A stretch of DNA of 64,000 nt from Glebionis coronaria (taxonomy: Eukaryota > Streptophyta > Magnoliopsida > Asterales > Asteraceae). The translations under genes and the position numbers were made by a program. The notes beneath the pieces were generated by a model. It searched no databases, was not told the DNA's origin, and was given only the letters and a program-made list of their open reading frames with translations. The stretch lies in contig CM046875.1 of assembly GCA_025667525.1 (NCBI GenBank), positions 117,542,340 through 117,606,339 of the forward strand, in the 5' to 3' direction. Of this stretch, positions 49,190-60,000 are shown piece by piece (position 1 is the first letter of the stretch; the number at the start of each line of letters is the position of its first letter).

Positions 49190-49762
49190 ATCTCTTGATT
49201 AACGAAGCCTCAAGGAATGAAAACGAACACGTGGAGTGAACGCCTTCGATGACTTTAGAACGATGGTGGAACACCAAATCGTTCAAGAGGGTTTAATCAA
49301 ATTGAAACCAAGAAAATATATATGATACTTAGTAATACTTTGGGCGGCAAAACCCTCGATTCACTCTCACAATCAAATACTCACAAGCAAGCGGGGAAAC
49401 GAGGCGGCGCGAAGCACTTAAGAGCCTTTTTCCTTAGGATATATTTTATAATATCCGCCTTATACCCACCTTATAGTTTGTATTTTCAAGATTAAGCTTC
49501 ACGAAAGTATTTATCTATTTTTGCCTTTTTCTTTGGTTTGAGATTCGAATACAATGATTGGGTAATGACCTCCCAAGTCAAGGTTGTGATTGCTCACGTA
49601 TTTGGAGTACTTGTGTATTTATTGTTCTACGTATACAATATAGTAATAATATTCACACAAAAACCGAAAAACGATAATACGTATTAGTAGAGTGCTACTA
49701 ATACAAATACTAATTATGGTTAGTATAAAAACAAACAATGCCAAATCAAAACACAACACGCC
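49190..49762 (-). other. Athila 5' leader
   Basis: Untranslated leader between PBS and gag. No structure beyond AT-rich sequence was noted. Confidence 0.6.
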
Positions 49763-49780
49763 TCCCCGGCAGCGGCGCCA
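49763..49780 (-). promoter_or_regulatory. Primer-binding site (tRNA-Asp)
   Basis: The minus strand reads TGGCGCCGCTGCCGGGGA three bases after the 5' LTR. It is complementary to the 3' end of plant tRNA-Asp, with one difference from the usual TGGCGCCGTTGCCGGGGA. Confidence 0.85.
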
Positions 49781-49783
49781 AAA

Positions 49784-52700
49784 TGATGTTGAGTAAAACT
49801 ACACCTTTAGGAAAAGGATGCAATAAATAGGGCAAGTGAGCACGACGATTTAGGAAAACCGTGTGTGAATGACCCAATTAAGTTCGTTCTCAAGGAGGCT
49901 AGTGTGTTATGTGTTGTAATGACTTGGATTAATTTGTGATTATATTTGAAAAGAAGAATAGAAAGGGGATTAGAAGAGAGTGACGGTTATGAAGACGGAT
50001 TAAACTAAGTCTAAAAAGGCGTACACGTAAAGTCGTAAAAACCACCAAAATTAAAATTTAACCCTAAAAATTCCTAAAAATCACCAAAAATCCTTAATAA
50101 TAATATAAGAGTTTACAAAAAATCAAAACTTGCAAAAACCTTTTAATTAATTAGATAATGACTTTTTAATGCTAATTAAAGCCCTAAAAATCAAAATTAA
50201 TTATTAAAAAGCCCTAAACAAGATTTTCAAGTTTGTAAACCTCAAAAATACTCTAATTAAGCTAAAAACTATTTTTCAAAATTTTAAAACCAATTTAAAC
50301 TATTTTTAAATAATTAAAAACTCCTAAAATCAATTAAATCTTAAATTAATTATAATAAATAATTAAAAGACCTAAAAAATATTTGGAAAGTTGCAAAAAT
50401 CCTAATTAAGTATTTAGAACCTAGGAAAAATATAAAAACCTAGAAAATCAGACTTTTAATTTTTAATAATAAAATAATATTAAAATAATATTAAAAATCC
50501 AAAAATTATAAAAAATTCTAAAAACTTGCAAAATAGCTTAATTTAACCTAAATAACTCAGAAATGAAAGTGAAATTACCTAAATACCCCTATTGGGCCTA
50601 GAAAATGGGCCAAACCCAAAACAGTCCCTTATTGGGCTTAATTAAGGCCCAATAAGAAAAAGTGCTCAAAATAAGCTCAAAAAGCACAGGTTGACTCAAA
50701 ATTAGATTTTAAACAACTTTTTCCAAAGGCCCAAAAGCTGAAAATGTGAAATAAGCTAACTTATAATAAGCAGCTTATTCTTAATGGGCTTTTTGGCCCA
50801 TTAAGCTATAAGCTGATGCCATAAGCTAAAATTTAACACACAACCTTCTTTTGACCTAACAAAGACTTCTGTAAAAAGAAATTTCAAATAAGACCACTCA
50901 ATAAGCCAGAAACAAGTCAACAACTTATTCACAAAACGACAAAATAGTCGTTTTTATGATCTAGACCACCTCAGAAGCTGATTCAAGTTGCAAAATGTTT
51001 CTTTTGACAAAACTAAGCTTAAAAACCAAAGAACTTTCAAATAAGCACACTCAATAAGCTGGAAAATCAAATAAGCACTTATCTTAAAAGTCAAACAAGT
51101 TGGTTTTCTAGTGAAAAGTCAAAGTCAAAGTCTGATAAGCTCCAGTTCACTTAAATGGGTCAAATAATGAAGATCTATTACAAAAAATAAGTTGTTGCAA
51201 GTCAGAATAAGCTAGAATAGCTTATTGATAAGCTGATGATAAAATTGCACTAGCAGGGGCTAGTTTTGGATGTTGAGCAGTGGGAACTTTTCCCACTGCT
51301 TGACTATTTTGACTTGTTGTCTTTAGTGACTTTTTCTTGGATTCAGTTTTCACAAAGGCACCCAATTGATCTTTGGATCAAAAGGAGTCAATAACAAGCA
51401 AAATAACACAATCACAAACAGCCAATTGATATAGTTTAATCAATTTATCACCAGATATAGCATAGACATGAACAATGAGCAGTTTAGCATTCAAGAGCAA
51501 TTTTAGCACAAATCAGCCAACCAAATTCAACCAAATGCACACACAAGCTATAATAAACTCCAATAAGCAAGTCTAAACAGGTTTCATGCACTGGTTCAAA
51601 GAATTAAGCAAGATCCAAGCTATAAAAGTTACTGATGAACACTACACATGCAGATTTCTACTTTTGCTGATGTATTTGACACACAAGCCAATTTCAACAC
51701 CTCAAATCTTTCAAACAGGTTATGTTAACTTTGTTTAAACCACTTTTATCCCTAAGCATGCATACACACTAAGTGTTCCCAAAATCCTAGGTCAAAACAA
51801 GCAGAAACAAGGCCTTTATAGCAGATTGATCAATTCAAGTGTTCAAACCCAAAAACTTGCAGCAAAACACTCTCAAACAAAGGTATATCAGATACAAAGC
51901 ATGAACAACACTTTCCCTTAACACAAAATCAGATTACAAGCACAAATCAGTAGACCCAAACACCCCTTTAACTTTTTCAAATCAAGATTTTCAAAAGCAA
52001 AACAAGATTTCAGGCCAACCAAGCATCAATTAACACTCTAACAAGTCTAATAAACAGATTCAAGCAAGAACAAGCCACAAAATTCACAAGAACAACAGTT
52101 TCATACAAATATCACCAAAAATCACAATTTATGCAGATTTGGAGATTAAGTAAGCAAACCTCATGGATGTACATCCAAACCCACGAATTATGAGCTTATG
52201 TGCTAGCAAGAACAAGCACAAGCTTCCACAAAAGCCTGCTAAGATTCAACAAGGGTTAAGCATAATAACATGAAAAATCAGAAACTTGGAAAAATCTTGA
52301 TTGATGCAAACTTGTTACCCCACACTTGATTATCCCCAAGTTATAAGCCTCACCACACCTTAACCAACTCAGTTAGGATGCTATGATCAGCCCTATAGCC
52401 CAAGAATTCCAAGATTGGAACAAGACTTAGCAAAATATCAAGAAAATGAGGAAAATATGCAAACTTGTGCACACTCCTCTTTTGAAAACAGGTTTTGAAC
52501 TTTAAGAACTACAAAGCATATAACAAATGAAAGCAGTAAACAAGAGTGGCCAATGACTTTTCTTCAAGATTTCAAACTCAATTTCATTAAACTTGAAATA
52601 GGATTTACAGAAACTTGAACCAAGGAAAAATCAAAAGCAAACGTCTAATGAAGCACCCTAAGGCCTTTATATAGGCATACAAATGACTAAGGAACAGCTA

Positions 52701-54024
52701 ATAACTAGAAACCCTAATGGTTGAAGTCCCAAAAATGCCCTTGAGGTCTTTGTCTTCTTTGGAGAATCATGTGACTGAATTTGTCATGTAGTTGAGGTGT
52801 GAGCTGTTGAAATAGCATCAAGGGCTTAAAATGAGCTTAGGATGCAAGCAGGATTGTGAGGCGTTGGATTGCTGGCACAATCTTGTCTTCTTCCTCAAAC
52901 GTGTAGCAGGGCATGTCCCATGTGGCATGTGGGGTTAAGTGGCAAGTGTTTTTAAGGTTGGGATATGATTAGGTCATGCTTAATCATTAATCTGGAGGTT
53001 TATGAGGTTTAATTACAAGTGAATTAAGAAAACCCAATTTGTGTTCTTGGTGAATAGTTGGGCGTTTAATCTGAGTATGGGTTTAAAAAAGTGTTTAGCG
53101 CCAGATTATTAAACTAATAAAGATTAGTTTAAATCTGGTAATGGTGGGAAGTGATGTGGCAAAATGGAAGAAGCTGATTGGTGGGAGGGAGTTAGTGGGA
53201 CACTTGTCACCATTTGGTAGGTTAAGGTAAGTATTATGTCTGGCCACAATTAGTCCCTTACCTTCTTTTCTCTTTTCACTTGCAATTTAAATAACCAAAT
53301 CCGGATTTCCTTTGTTAACAAACTTTCACTTTTCACACTTTTGCCCCAAATACTTTTTCAAAGTATTTTCAGGGGTATTTCTTGCCATATTGTGATACTT
53401 GAGGGGCTGTTTTGGCATTTTGTTGATAGATAATGGTCTTGACTTGTATGTTGAGCATTTTGGAGGACTGAAATTGCCAAGTCTTGATAAATGAGGGACC
53501 ATTTTTGCCAATTGTTGAAAGTTGAGGGTCCTTTTTGTAATTTTGGATTTTTCAAAGGACCAAACTTGTCATTTCTTGTACTTTGAAGGACTTCATGATA
53601 TATTTGACTTTGTGGATGATATTGGTTGACAATTTAGCTTTGTTGAGGGGCTAAACTTGCCAATTCTTCAAAGTTAAGGGCCCTTTTGGTAATTTTGACA
53701 AACTTTAGGGACCAAACTTGTAATTATGAGGATACAAGGGTATAAAGTGTCAATTCTTCATAATTGGAGGACCCTTCTTCATAATTCTTCAAATCTTCAA
53801 GGGTTGATCTTGGGAAAGTCTTCACTAGGGCTTGGTTCATTGTGCGGCTTCGTTTCCCGTGTTCGTTTTTGCATGATTCTTGTGATCTTTTGTCATTATC
53901 TCAATATCCGTACCTAAAATACACAAGCAACAAACACAAGCATATATTTGGGTATTTTGATGATATTTAATGCATTTTAAGCCCTATTTGGAAGATGAGA
54001 CTATGTATAAAAGCAGTCTCATCA
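49784..54024 (-). repeat. 5' LTR of the Athila element
   Basis: 4,241 bp, nearly identical to 37238-41478 at a constant offset of 12,546 bp. Differences I saw include positions near the LTR start (ACACCTTTAGG versus ACCCCTCTAGG) and near 50531, 50703, 50815, 51230, 51431, 52178, 52932 and 52973. The TATA box that would drive the element is at 52665-52673. Confidence 0.95.
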
Positions 54025-54029
54025 ATGAT
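54025..54029. repeat. ATGAT target-site duplication of the Athila element, right
   Basis: Exact copy of 37233-37237. Confidence 0.9.
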
Positions 54030-55769
54030 GCAAATTGATCAAGTTCTAAAGATCTTTATGTTTGAATACTTGAATAATTGTTATCCTTTAAACTACTTTT
54101 TTTCGTCATTTAGGTTTCATGTTTGTTTATATTGATAAGTTGATTTGGTGTGCCACTTCAACAAAGTATTTTATTATTTAATTGGGTCATATTTTTAATT
54201 ATTTATTTACACCTAATGTGCGAATTTTATAAAGTATTCGTATTTTTTTCCTTAATTATTCTGTTTTAAATTTCGCATTATCATGTTACAATTAAGTTTG
54301 ACTAATGCATGATTAACCTCAACATATATGACAATGTCTGTTTGTTGAACGAAACTCAAAGTGTTTACAATGATAATGCTTTCTGGATGAGACACTTAGC
54401 ATAACCCAATATACTAACATAAACATAAAAAAGATTTTAGTACCACAAACATACAAGAATTTATATAAAAGAGAAAACTAAATGAGACATTTAGCATACC
54501 CCACTATGTCGTGACGACCTGTCTACAGATAACACTAGACGAAGAACTTGAGGTTTACAATGTGGTTGCTACTGTAGTTGTGAATGATTTCTTTGATTGT
54601 TAAGTTCAGTGGCAAATCTGCAGGTCAAGACAATAAATTATTTAGGAAAAATCAAGTAATCATCAACTGGTTGCTTCAAGTTCTATAATGTATCAAAAAA
54701 CAAACCTTTGCAACTTCGTATAAACAACACAAGATGATCTGGTCAATATAAAGATTGAAAAATAAAACAATCCATTGATTTTAACAAAATCTAACTTCAC
54801 AATCAATTAAAAAATGACCGACGGCTTTCTAAGCACACACAAAAGAGTGTAAGCTAATCCAAATTCCAAACACATACACAACAAACATGAGCCTATGAGT
54901 ATATTATTCATAATCTATAAGCTACTTATTGAACATTTAGCTTAAGTTTAAAAGGTAACCATAGACAAACACTACCATAATAATAAACACGTAAATAGAA
55001 ATATTAAACAATCCCAAAATCCCTCTTCTGTTCTAATTCAAAAACATATACACGAAGGATTTTGCTAGACTATAAATGACCTACGTATTTTTTCCCTACT
55101 ACGAGTGTGCAATGTCCAAAACCGTACCACATTGAAACCAAACATTTGAAACTATTGAAACTGTAAACGACTATGTATAACTATGTATAATTAGTATTAT
55201 AGTCGATTAAGGGTCGAAAATTAATACACCATTTTAGTCCGTGATCTGAACTGAAACTTTTAGCCTAAACATTTGAGGACCCATCTCATGCCTTGACTAA
55301 ACTTTAACATTCAGGTTATATATTTCATCTTTTAGAAATCAAGCAAGTAAAAAAGATAATAATCTTAAAATCTAAAAGCAAACAGGCCAAAAACTAATAT
55401 ACATGACACAACCTATCATGTACCAAAAAGTGTAACTTTTTTACTCAAATCCATTAATCAACCAACCCACCATTAAACACACGTTAGAAGATGGGATTTG
55501 TAGTAGGAGACCTAAGCAAGGTAACGATCAACCATGAATAGCAATTTAGCATTGGTAGAACATGCAAAAGAATTATAGCTTATAAAAAATATATCATTCA
55601 TATAAAATTATTTGCGCTTTATCCTCTTACACTCCTTTATATGTTGCATCTCTTACCCTCCTACTTGACATATTAAGTAAATAAAATGTTCAAAGAAATA
55701 ACACTTATATAAGTTATTGTGTTATATGGCAAACGCGAACCGCAAAACAGGTGATAATCGCTTTCACTT
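54030..55769. other. Non-coding stretch
   Basis: AT-rich, with no gene recognised. It may be decayed Helitron interior, given the helicase remnant that follows. Confidence 0.4.
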
Positions 55770-56063
55770 GAGATTAACGGAAGCCATTTTGGTAGAAAAG
55801 TATGGGTTCTGCAAACAAATGGGTTGTGCAGTGGAACACGACTTCGTGTAAATCAACTGATGAAAAGTGCCATTCACACAACTATAATCAACGAAATCTA
55901 TTTTGGTAAACAAGTGATAATTGGAAGGATGAGAATATCATTTTCTCATAAGCATTTTCCGATAAAGATAGTAAGCAAGCAATTTGTTGTATCCGTCTCT
56001 TTCGCGATGACAATTAACGAAATTCAAGGACCATTTCTCGGGCAAGTCCATCTGTATTTTTAG
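55770..56063 (+). pseudogene. Pif1-like helicase C-terminal remnant (Helitron RepHel)
   Basis: In one frame it reads TNGLCSGTRLRVNQLM, then IINEIYFGKQVIIGRMRIS, then FPIKIVSKQFVVSVSFAMTINEIQG and a final GQVHLYF before a stop. The order NGLCNGTR, G..V.I.RM..SP, FPLSV.FAMTINK.QGQ is the C-terminal end of Pif1/Pfh1-type DNA helicases, which in plants are spread mainly by Helitrons. The key helicase motif VI has changed from TINKSQGQS to TINEIQGPF, so the copy is unlikely to work. Upstream helicase motifs and the Rep domain were not found nearby. Being an isolated C-terminal piece, it is a relic and not the cellular PIF1 gene. Confidence 0.7.
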
Positions 56064-57522
56064 CGACATATTTTTACACGTGGCCAACTATTTATAGTCG
56101 TCTCTCGTGCTAAGAGAAGAAAAGGATCGAAGATGGTTATTTAAGACGAAGACAGAGATATCACTAATACCACGACCAACGTGGTCTAAAAAGAAGTATT
56201 ACACAATTTATGATCAGACCTACATGTGCGCGTATGTCGCATTTTTATAATAAAGGATTGGTGTTTTTATCTTTTTGTGACTTGCCTATTGTGTTTCATG
56301 TGACGTTTGTATGAACACAATTATTTGTATACTGTACTTTACCTTACTTTATTCAGATGTGGTTTTTTTGTAACTAACAGCTTCATAATACGCAGTGTAA
56401 TTTTTAACTTTTTTGACGTTTCTTTTAAGCTACCCGTAAATTTCACGGATCTTTTAGCTAGTCTCATATACATAATATACATGATAAAAGAAACACGTAA
56501 ATGAGGAAACAACTTTTTGAGGAGTTTTTAAGCAAACAAATGTGAAAGTTTGATTTTGTTACGTAGGAGAAATATGGCATTATATCTGCTTGTCAATTCA
56601 ATCCATTAAAAGACAAAATCGGACCCAAGGTTTCCCACTTAAACGCCACATGCACTTTGGAAACCATAAAATTAAAACGTGCACCGTGACCAAACCATAA
56701 AGACGCTTTTTGCAATTTACTCATATATTTTGACATAACTTGTCCATGCATTATGCACCAAGTCAAAAGATAGAAGCGAGTTAATGAGTAGCAATATTTC
56801 ATTACGATATAAAAGTATAAAACTATATTTAAATATAGCTCACATCATATTCCAAAGATGAAATAATAATATTAGCAGCTTAAGCATTGTTTTTTTACTC
56901 ATTTGTATTCGTGGATCAACCAAGAGATATTCCAATACAGGTACAGCTAATAGACCCTTAAGAACTACTGTAGTTGATTATTTAAGTATGCATATATAAG
57001 CATTTAGCGATCATATAGTTGGTGTACGTGTAGCACCAATCAACTCTAATTTTTTATGTTTCAACTTTGATATTGGATGCAAACGTGTCTCGTATGGATG
57101 CGTAAAAAGTGTCGTCGTACAGAACTTTCATTTTAAAAATGTCACATTTTATTAATTTTATATATAAATATATATAATATTAAACATGTATGAGTTATAT
57201 AATTTAATTTTACATGTAACTTCTTTTTATTAAACACGCATAAAAAGACTGTTTGTTGTTATTACCTAGAGCCATAAAAAACAATGAAATGGCTCTCATT
57301 GGATGAGTATTTATTTTTTTCTTTGTTTTTTTCTTTGTTGTCACTTAATGAGTGTGTTCAATTTTTATTTTCTTTTATTAGAGAGACCCATCAAAACTAC
57401 TGTCTTGAATAAGAAGAACAATTAGACATCAATATTTACCGCTTATTCTTGTTAGCCTCAAAATATTGAGTCAAACAAGAATGATCGGTCATGGGTTTAT
57501 TATGTATCGTATTTTAGAACGT
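56064..57522. other. Non-coding stretch
   Basis: AT-rich; nothing recognised. Confidence 0.45.
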
Positions 57523-57832
57523 TGTAATAGGTACTAGGATTAGTCGTGTTTTACGGGCTCAACTTTAAGTTAAAGTTCATTCATAAGTAACTAAAGCCTA
57601 AAGAAAAGCCTGGCCCATGTAGTATAGTCCATACAAGCCCACATGTAGGGGGACTATAAATACCCTTCCTAGCATGTTAGGAAGGGTGTTGGTTCATTTT
57701 ATTCTCTCTCACTTAATCTAATATTCACCTATTTCCAACCAATTCTCTCTCTTTTCTCTCTCTAGAATTCATCTTCTTCATCTATTTTCTTACTTTAATT
57801 CGTGCTCTATTATCTAAATATATGGGACAACA
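57523..57832 (+). mobile_element. 5' LTR of a Ty1/copia element, ~310 bp
   Basis: TGTAATAGG...GGGACAACA with TG/CA ends, directly followed by a PBS. It contains a TATA box (TATAAATA, 57655-57662) and a perfect 10-bp hairpin (57662-57687). The 3' LTR is outside the window, so the left end and the AACGT flank (57518-57522) as target duplication are unverified. Confidence 0.7.
57655..57662 (+). promoter_or_regulatory. TATA box of the copia LTR
   Basis: TATAAATA, followed at once by the inverted repeat ACCCTTCCTA / TAGGAAGGGT and then a CT-rich leader. Confidence 0.7.
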
Positions 57833-57834
57833 AT

Positions 57835-57842
57835 TGGTATCA
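57835..57842 (+). promoter_or_regulatory. Primer-binding site (tRNA-iMet type)
   Basis: TGGTATCA two bases after the LTR matches the core of the initiator-Met tRNA complement; the match fades after that. Confidence 0.65.
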
Positions 57843-58132
57843 ATCTCCGCGTGGTAGATTTGTGATTGGTTGTTGTTATTGTATGCGATTCGAATGATTT
57901 AATCCATAAATCATCTCGGATTCTATCTTTTTGTGTTTTTCCGTGTTCTTCATCTTGCTACAAATCTTCTCTATAGTTGTAGTAGTGATTTGGGTATTTT
58001 GGTTTGGTTAAAAACACGAATTTTGTGCTCAAAGTTGCGAACTTTATTTTTCCATTGTGACTGAATTCCATCGGAAAGTACAAGAAAGGACTGTTTGATC
58101 GCAGTAACCTAGGGTTTTACTTTGCGATCAGT

Positions 58133-58372
58133 TATTGCGATACTCCTTATTCCGATGTGGATTGCGATCGTACATTGCGATCGTGGATTCCGACGGAATT
58201 AAGGCACATTGAAACGTTACTCTGTCAAAATTTCATTTGCCACATTGCGATAGAAAGGGTATTCCGATACAGGTCATTGCGACAGGGGTCATTACGACAG
58301 GACATTGCGACATGTTTATTCCGACAGAACATTCCGACAGAACATTCCGATGGACATTCCGATGACATGTTT
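58133..58372 (+). repeat. ~14 copies of ATT(G/C)CGA(T/C) in the copia leader
   Basis: Words such as ATTGCGATC, ATTCCGATA, ATTGCGACA and ATTCCGACAGA occur about 14 times in 240 bp, alternating G and C at one position, spaced mostly 11-18 bp. Not in a coding frame I can support. Confidence 0.85.
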
Positions 58373-58694
58373 AGCTAAATTTTGTTCGAGTATTTTTTAG
58401 ACTTAGCCACCATCTAGACTAGTTTCGGAATATCGTTTACACGAATATTAAAAAAAAGATTTGAAATTTTTCCGTCAAGTAAATTCAAAATTTTTCCATA
58501 CTAGTTTTAGGACATTTCTAGCTCGATATCAAAATTTGGCGATTACAAAATTTTGTGGTCTACCATTTTGTCGGACTGGGGAATTGATTGTCGGACTGAA
58601 GAAAAATTGCAATTTTCGGAATTTATTCCACAACTCAATCACAACACATCTACTTAAGATCCATATTCACTTCATTATAACATAGAATATTGAG

Positions 58695-60000
58695 ATGGAT
58701 TCTACTACCGAATATCGTGTGACGAACAACAACATAATGGTGGCGGGTAACAAAGAAAGACCACCAATGCTTGTGTCGGGTCGATATGATCAATGGAAAT
58801 CTCGTTTTCTACGTTATCTTGACACAAAACCTAACGGTGATGCTTTAAGGCAATGTATTTTGGAAGGACCCTATAAAATCTCAAGGATTCAAGTTCCCAG
58901 AGTACCAGCCACAGACACTACTGAAGAACAACCAGCTTATGAACGTGATGAAAAGAGGAACGACCTCACACCAGAGAACCATGCTTGGTTTGATGCAGAG
59001 AAGGAAGCAATCTACTTAATTCTCAGTGGAATTGGAGATGATATTTATTCCACGGTTGATGCATGCCCTACTGCTCAAGAAATGTGGACAACTATTGAAA
59101 GATTGCAACAAGGTGAATCACTTAACAAACAAGATGTGAAAACTAAGATGTTTTGGAACTTTGGCAAGTTTACATCAAAGGATGGGAAATCAATTGATTC
59201 TTATTACTCCCGATTCTACAAAATGATGAATGATATGACCCGAAACAACTTGCAAGTTTCTACCATGTAAATCAATGTCTAATTTCTACAGCAACTTCAA
59301 CCAGAGTGGACACGGTTTGTCACCTTTGTGAAACAAAAACAAAAGTTAGACGAAGTTTCATATCACAAGCTCTTTGACATTTTGAAACAATTTCAAAATG
59401 AGGCAAATGAACTTCGAGCTGAACGAGTTGCAAAGGTTTCCAATCCACTTGCTTTGGTGTCTACCACTCAACATTACCCAGATTATCACTCTCGTACTTC
59501 AAAGACCTACTCTACTCAATCATCATCACCACGATCATCCACTGTCTCCAAGTCACATGCTCCAACACGATCCCGAGGCAAAGAAGTTGCAAGAGCACCA
59601 TCACCCACACCTGAGCAATCATCTGAAGAAGACAGTGATGAAGAAGTATCTCAAAAGGATAGGGAATTCAAGCAACAAATGGCTTTCATTGTGAAGCAAT
59701 ACAAGAAAATCTACAAACCCACCAACAACAACCTTCGAACATCTTAAGACCCGAGGAACACCTATGCACAGAGTCCTCCTAGGTATGACACACGAAGACA
59801 TGCTGAGAGTCCTCCAAAGTATGATCGACAACCTAAGTATGAAAATCAGAGGGTGGCTACTGTTGTTGGAAATAGGGAAACTGTCGGTACTTAAGTTGTG
59901 CAACAAAGTGGGATTCAATGTTTTAACGGCAGAGGTTTTGGGCATTTGGCTAGGGAATGCAGACAACCAAAGAGGGTTAAAGATTATGGTTATCATAAGG
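58695..60000 (+). pseudogene. Ty1/copia gag, broken by stops
   Basis: It starts MDSTTEYRVTNNNIMVAG with the copia gag core LVSGRYDQWKSRFLRYLDTK, LSGIGDDIYSTVDACPTAQEMW and SKDGKSIDSYYSRFYKMMND. The frame is kept to about 60000 but interrupted at 59268-59270, 59280-59282, 59745-59747 and 59892-59894, all TAA. Three sit where relatives have Gln as I remember, consistent with CAA-to-TAA changes. The zinc knuckle reads CFNGRGFGHLAREC: the second Cys of the CX2C pair is Gly, so RNA binding would be impaired. A Ser/Pro-rich region (SSSPRSSTVSKS) lies between core and knuckle. Confidence 0.85.

Larger units (their letters stand above)
37238..54024 (-). mobile_element. Complete Athila-type Ty3/gypsy element, 16,787 bp, very young
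   Basis: It is oriented on the minus strand: 5' LTR 49784-54024, PBS 49763-49780, gag, pol, polypurine tract and 3' LTR 37238-41478. Both LTRs are 4,241 bp with TGATG...CATCA ends, flanked by ATGAT. By eye only about 13 substitutions separate them (~0.3 percent), so the insertion is very recent. The PBS is complementary to tRNA-Asp, typical for Athila. Gag-pol is damaged by one frameshift and two stops, so this copy needed proteins from another copy or was damaged after insertion. Confidence 0.95.
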
